DNA of 64,000 nucleotides from positions 1 to 64,000 of the forward strand of contig NZ_CABVPN010000024.1 of assembly GCF_902499115.1 (NCBI RefSeq), written 5' to 3'. Below the pieces are notes generated by a model. That model saw only the letters and a list, made by a program, of their open reading frames with translations. It was not told the DNA's origin and did no database searches. Below are positions 63,004 through 64,000 of the stretch, piece by piece. Each line of letters opens with the position of its first letter. Position 1 is the stretch's first letter. Source of the stretch: Burkholderia diffusa (GTDB lineage Bacteria > Pseudomonadota > Gammaproteobacteria > Burkholderiales > Burkholderiaceae). The position numbers and the translations under genes were made by a program.

Positions 63004-64000
63004 TCAGTCGATTCCGCCTTGCGACCAGCGCGCCTGCCGGACGGACTCGCGCACGCGCGGCAACAACGACGTATCCGCGCCGACCGCGTCACTCGCGGCC
63101 GACAGTGACTGAAGCGCGGCCGCACACGGCGTGCCCTTCGCTCGCCCTCCCGATGCCGTCGTCGGCCGGCCGGCCGCGCAATCGTGCGCAGGGTCGATCC
63201 GGACCGGCATTCCGCCGATCTCTGACAGTTGGTTGTCAGCAATACGTACGCCGGACACGTTTCCCCACAGACGAATGCCGTCGAATCGCGCGTGCGATAC
63301 GCGGTTGCCGATCACGGTCACGCGCGACACCGAACCCGACCACGTGCTGACCTCGATCGCCGCCTGCCGTGTGATCGGGCGCGGATCGGGCCGCCCCGTC
63401 GCGGTCTGGATATCCGCGATCGAGTTGCGCTCGATGCGGATGTCGGACGAGCCGGCGGTGCGGTTGCTGTCTTCCTGCGCGACGAGAATCCCCGAGCTCA
63501 CCTGCACGTTGCGCACGATGTTGTTCGAGATGGTGACGTTCGCACCGCCGACCACCGTGATGCCCCGGCCCCACGGATTGCCCTCCAGCGAGTTGCCGGT
63601 AATCAGCACGTTACGCGTCAGCACGCCTTCCGCCTGGTAACTCACCACGGCGATCATGTCGTCGCCGGTGCCGCGCACGACGTTGCCTTGCACGAGCACG
63701 TTGTGCGAGCCGTGCGTCATGTGAATGCCGTCCGCCAGCGTCGACAGCACCTCGTTGCCGACGATCGCGACGTCCGCGCCGCCGAACACGAAGATGCCGG
63801 CGCCGGCGCCGCCGTCGACCACGTTGTCGAGGACCTGCACGCCGCGCCCCGTTACCTCGACCTTCGTCGACGCGGGCGTCGTGAGCCGCGTCGTGCCGGT
63901 TCCCGCGAGCCGGAAGCCGACGAGTGTCGTACCGTCGCCGCGCATCTCGATCGTCTGGTCGTCGGGAGTTGTCGCGATCAGCGTCGCGCCGTAGCCCGAC
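63004..64000 (-). CDS. Right-handed parallel beta-helix protein (partial, 5' end outside window)
   Basis: The visible 332 codons are the C-terminal part; the frame stays open to the window edge, past an internal Met at 63945. Repeated Asn/Gly/Val rungs (VQVLDNVVDGG, VAIVGNEVLS, NVLVQGNVVRG, NVLITGNSLEG, NVTISNNIVRN, DIRIERNSIADI) form a pectate-lyase-like beta helix. Such proteins in exopolysaccharide loci are usually secreted lyases or C5-epimerases. It runs opposite to manC, 114 nt from its stop. The catalytic residues and any signal peptide are not visible here. Confidence 0.8.
   Translation of the reverse strand, partial: SGYGATLIATTPDDQTIEMRGDGTTLVGFRLAGTGTTRLTTPASTKVEVTGRGVQVLDNVVDGGAGAGIFVFGGADVAIVGNEVLSTLADGIHMTHGSHNVLVQGNVVRGTGDDMIAVVSYQAEGVLTRNVLITGNSLEGNPWGRGITVVGGANVTISNNIVRNVQVSSGILVAQEDSNRTAGSSDIRIERNSIADIQTATGRPDPRPITRQAAIEVSTWSGSVSRVTVIGNRVSHARFDGIRLWGNVSGVRIADNQLSEIGGMPVRIDPAHDCAAGRPTTASGGRAKGTPCAAALQSLSAASDAVGADTSLLPRVRESVRQARWSQGGID

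Overview
The window is about 67% GC, densely packed, and carries many 4-nt start/stop overlaps. Two OmpC-type porins whose mature ends begin with QSSVT, a complete hpa (homoprotocatechuate) gene set, an FbpABC-type transporter and an exopolysaccharide locus with CRP/FNR and sigma54 regulators all point to Burkholderia, most likely the B. cepacia complex, on a secondary chromosome. The genus assignment rests on protein resemblance, not on a database search.

Layout. 0-4.5 kb: porin, squalene/phytoene-synthase-like enzyme, GlpQ-type phosphodiesterase lipoprotein. 4.5-7.8 kb: a sulfur module with a four-domain rhodanese and a cysteine-dioxygenase-family enzyme, divergent from a LysR regulator. 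7.9-15.4 kb: an organosulfur module (SfnB-like acyl-CoA dehydrogenase, SsuD-like monooxygenase, class II aldolase, two substrate-binding proteins, a membrane cytochrome c). Its ABC transporter is visibly broken: truncated binding protein, no permease, and an ATPase gene shifted by a 5-bp repeat. 15.5-24 kb: MOSC protein, TctE/TctD-like two-component system, FbpABC-type transporter and a second porin. 24-25.4 kb: an alcohol dehydrogenase remnant, a small conserved-looking protein and an AraC regulator. 25.5-32 kb: hpaG1-G2-E-D-F-H-I with divergent hpaR and a palindromic operator candidate. 32-38.4 kb: SDR reductase, orphan 115-aa protein, stand-alone FtsI/PBP2 paralog, KefB/C-type antiporter. 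38.6-43 kb: three-gene membrane gluconate-type dehydrogenase operon with a perfect LacI-type palindrome upstream. 43-47.9 kb: DUF3995-like protein, alanine dehydrogenase, a PolX with a degenerate PHP domain, a DksA-like protein and a small membrane protein.

48-64 kb is the most interesting part. It resembles the regulatory flank of the Bep exopolysaccharide locus (BerA/BerB, c-di-GMP control) known in B. cenocepacia. It holds an undecaprenyl-phosphate sugar transferase, two divergent CRP/FNR regulators, a VpsR/BerB-like sigma54 activator with good -24/-12 promoter matches nearby, a GNAT-ManC pair and a beta-helix protein. Between the regulators sits a tightly overlapping five-gene operon: acyl carrier protein, acyl-CoA-dehydrogenase-like flavoprotein, an aminoacyl-tRNA-synthetase-like amino acid:carrier-protein ligase, a DUF1839-like protein and a GH2 beta-mannosidase-like enzyme. 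This looks like an aminoacyl-thioester pathway of unknown product embedded in biofilm genes.

No rRNA, tRNA, CRISPR array or intact insertion sequence was seen.
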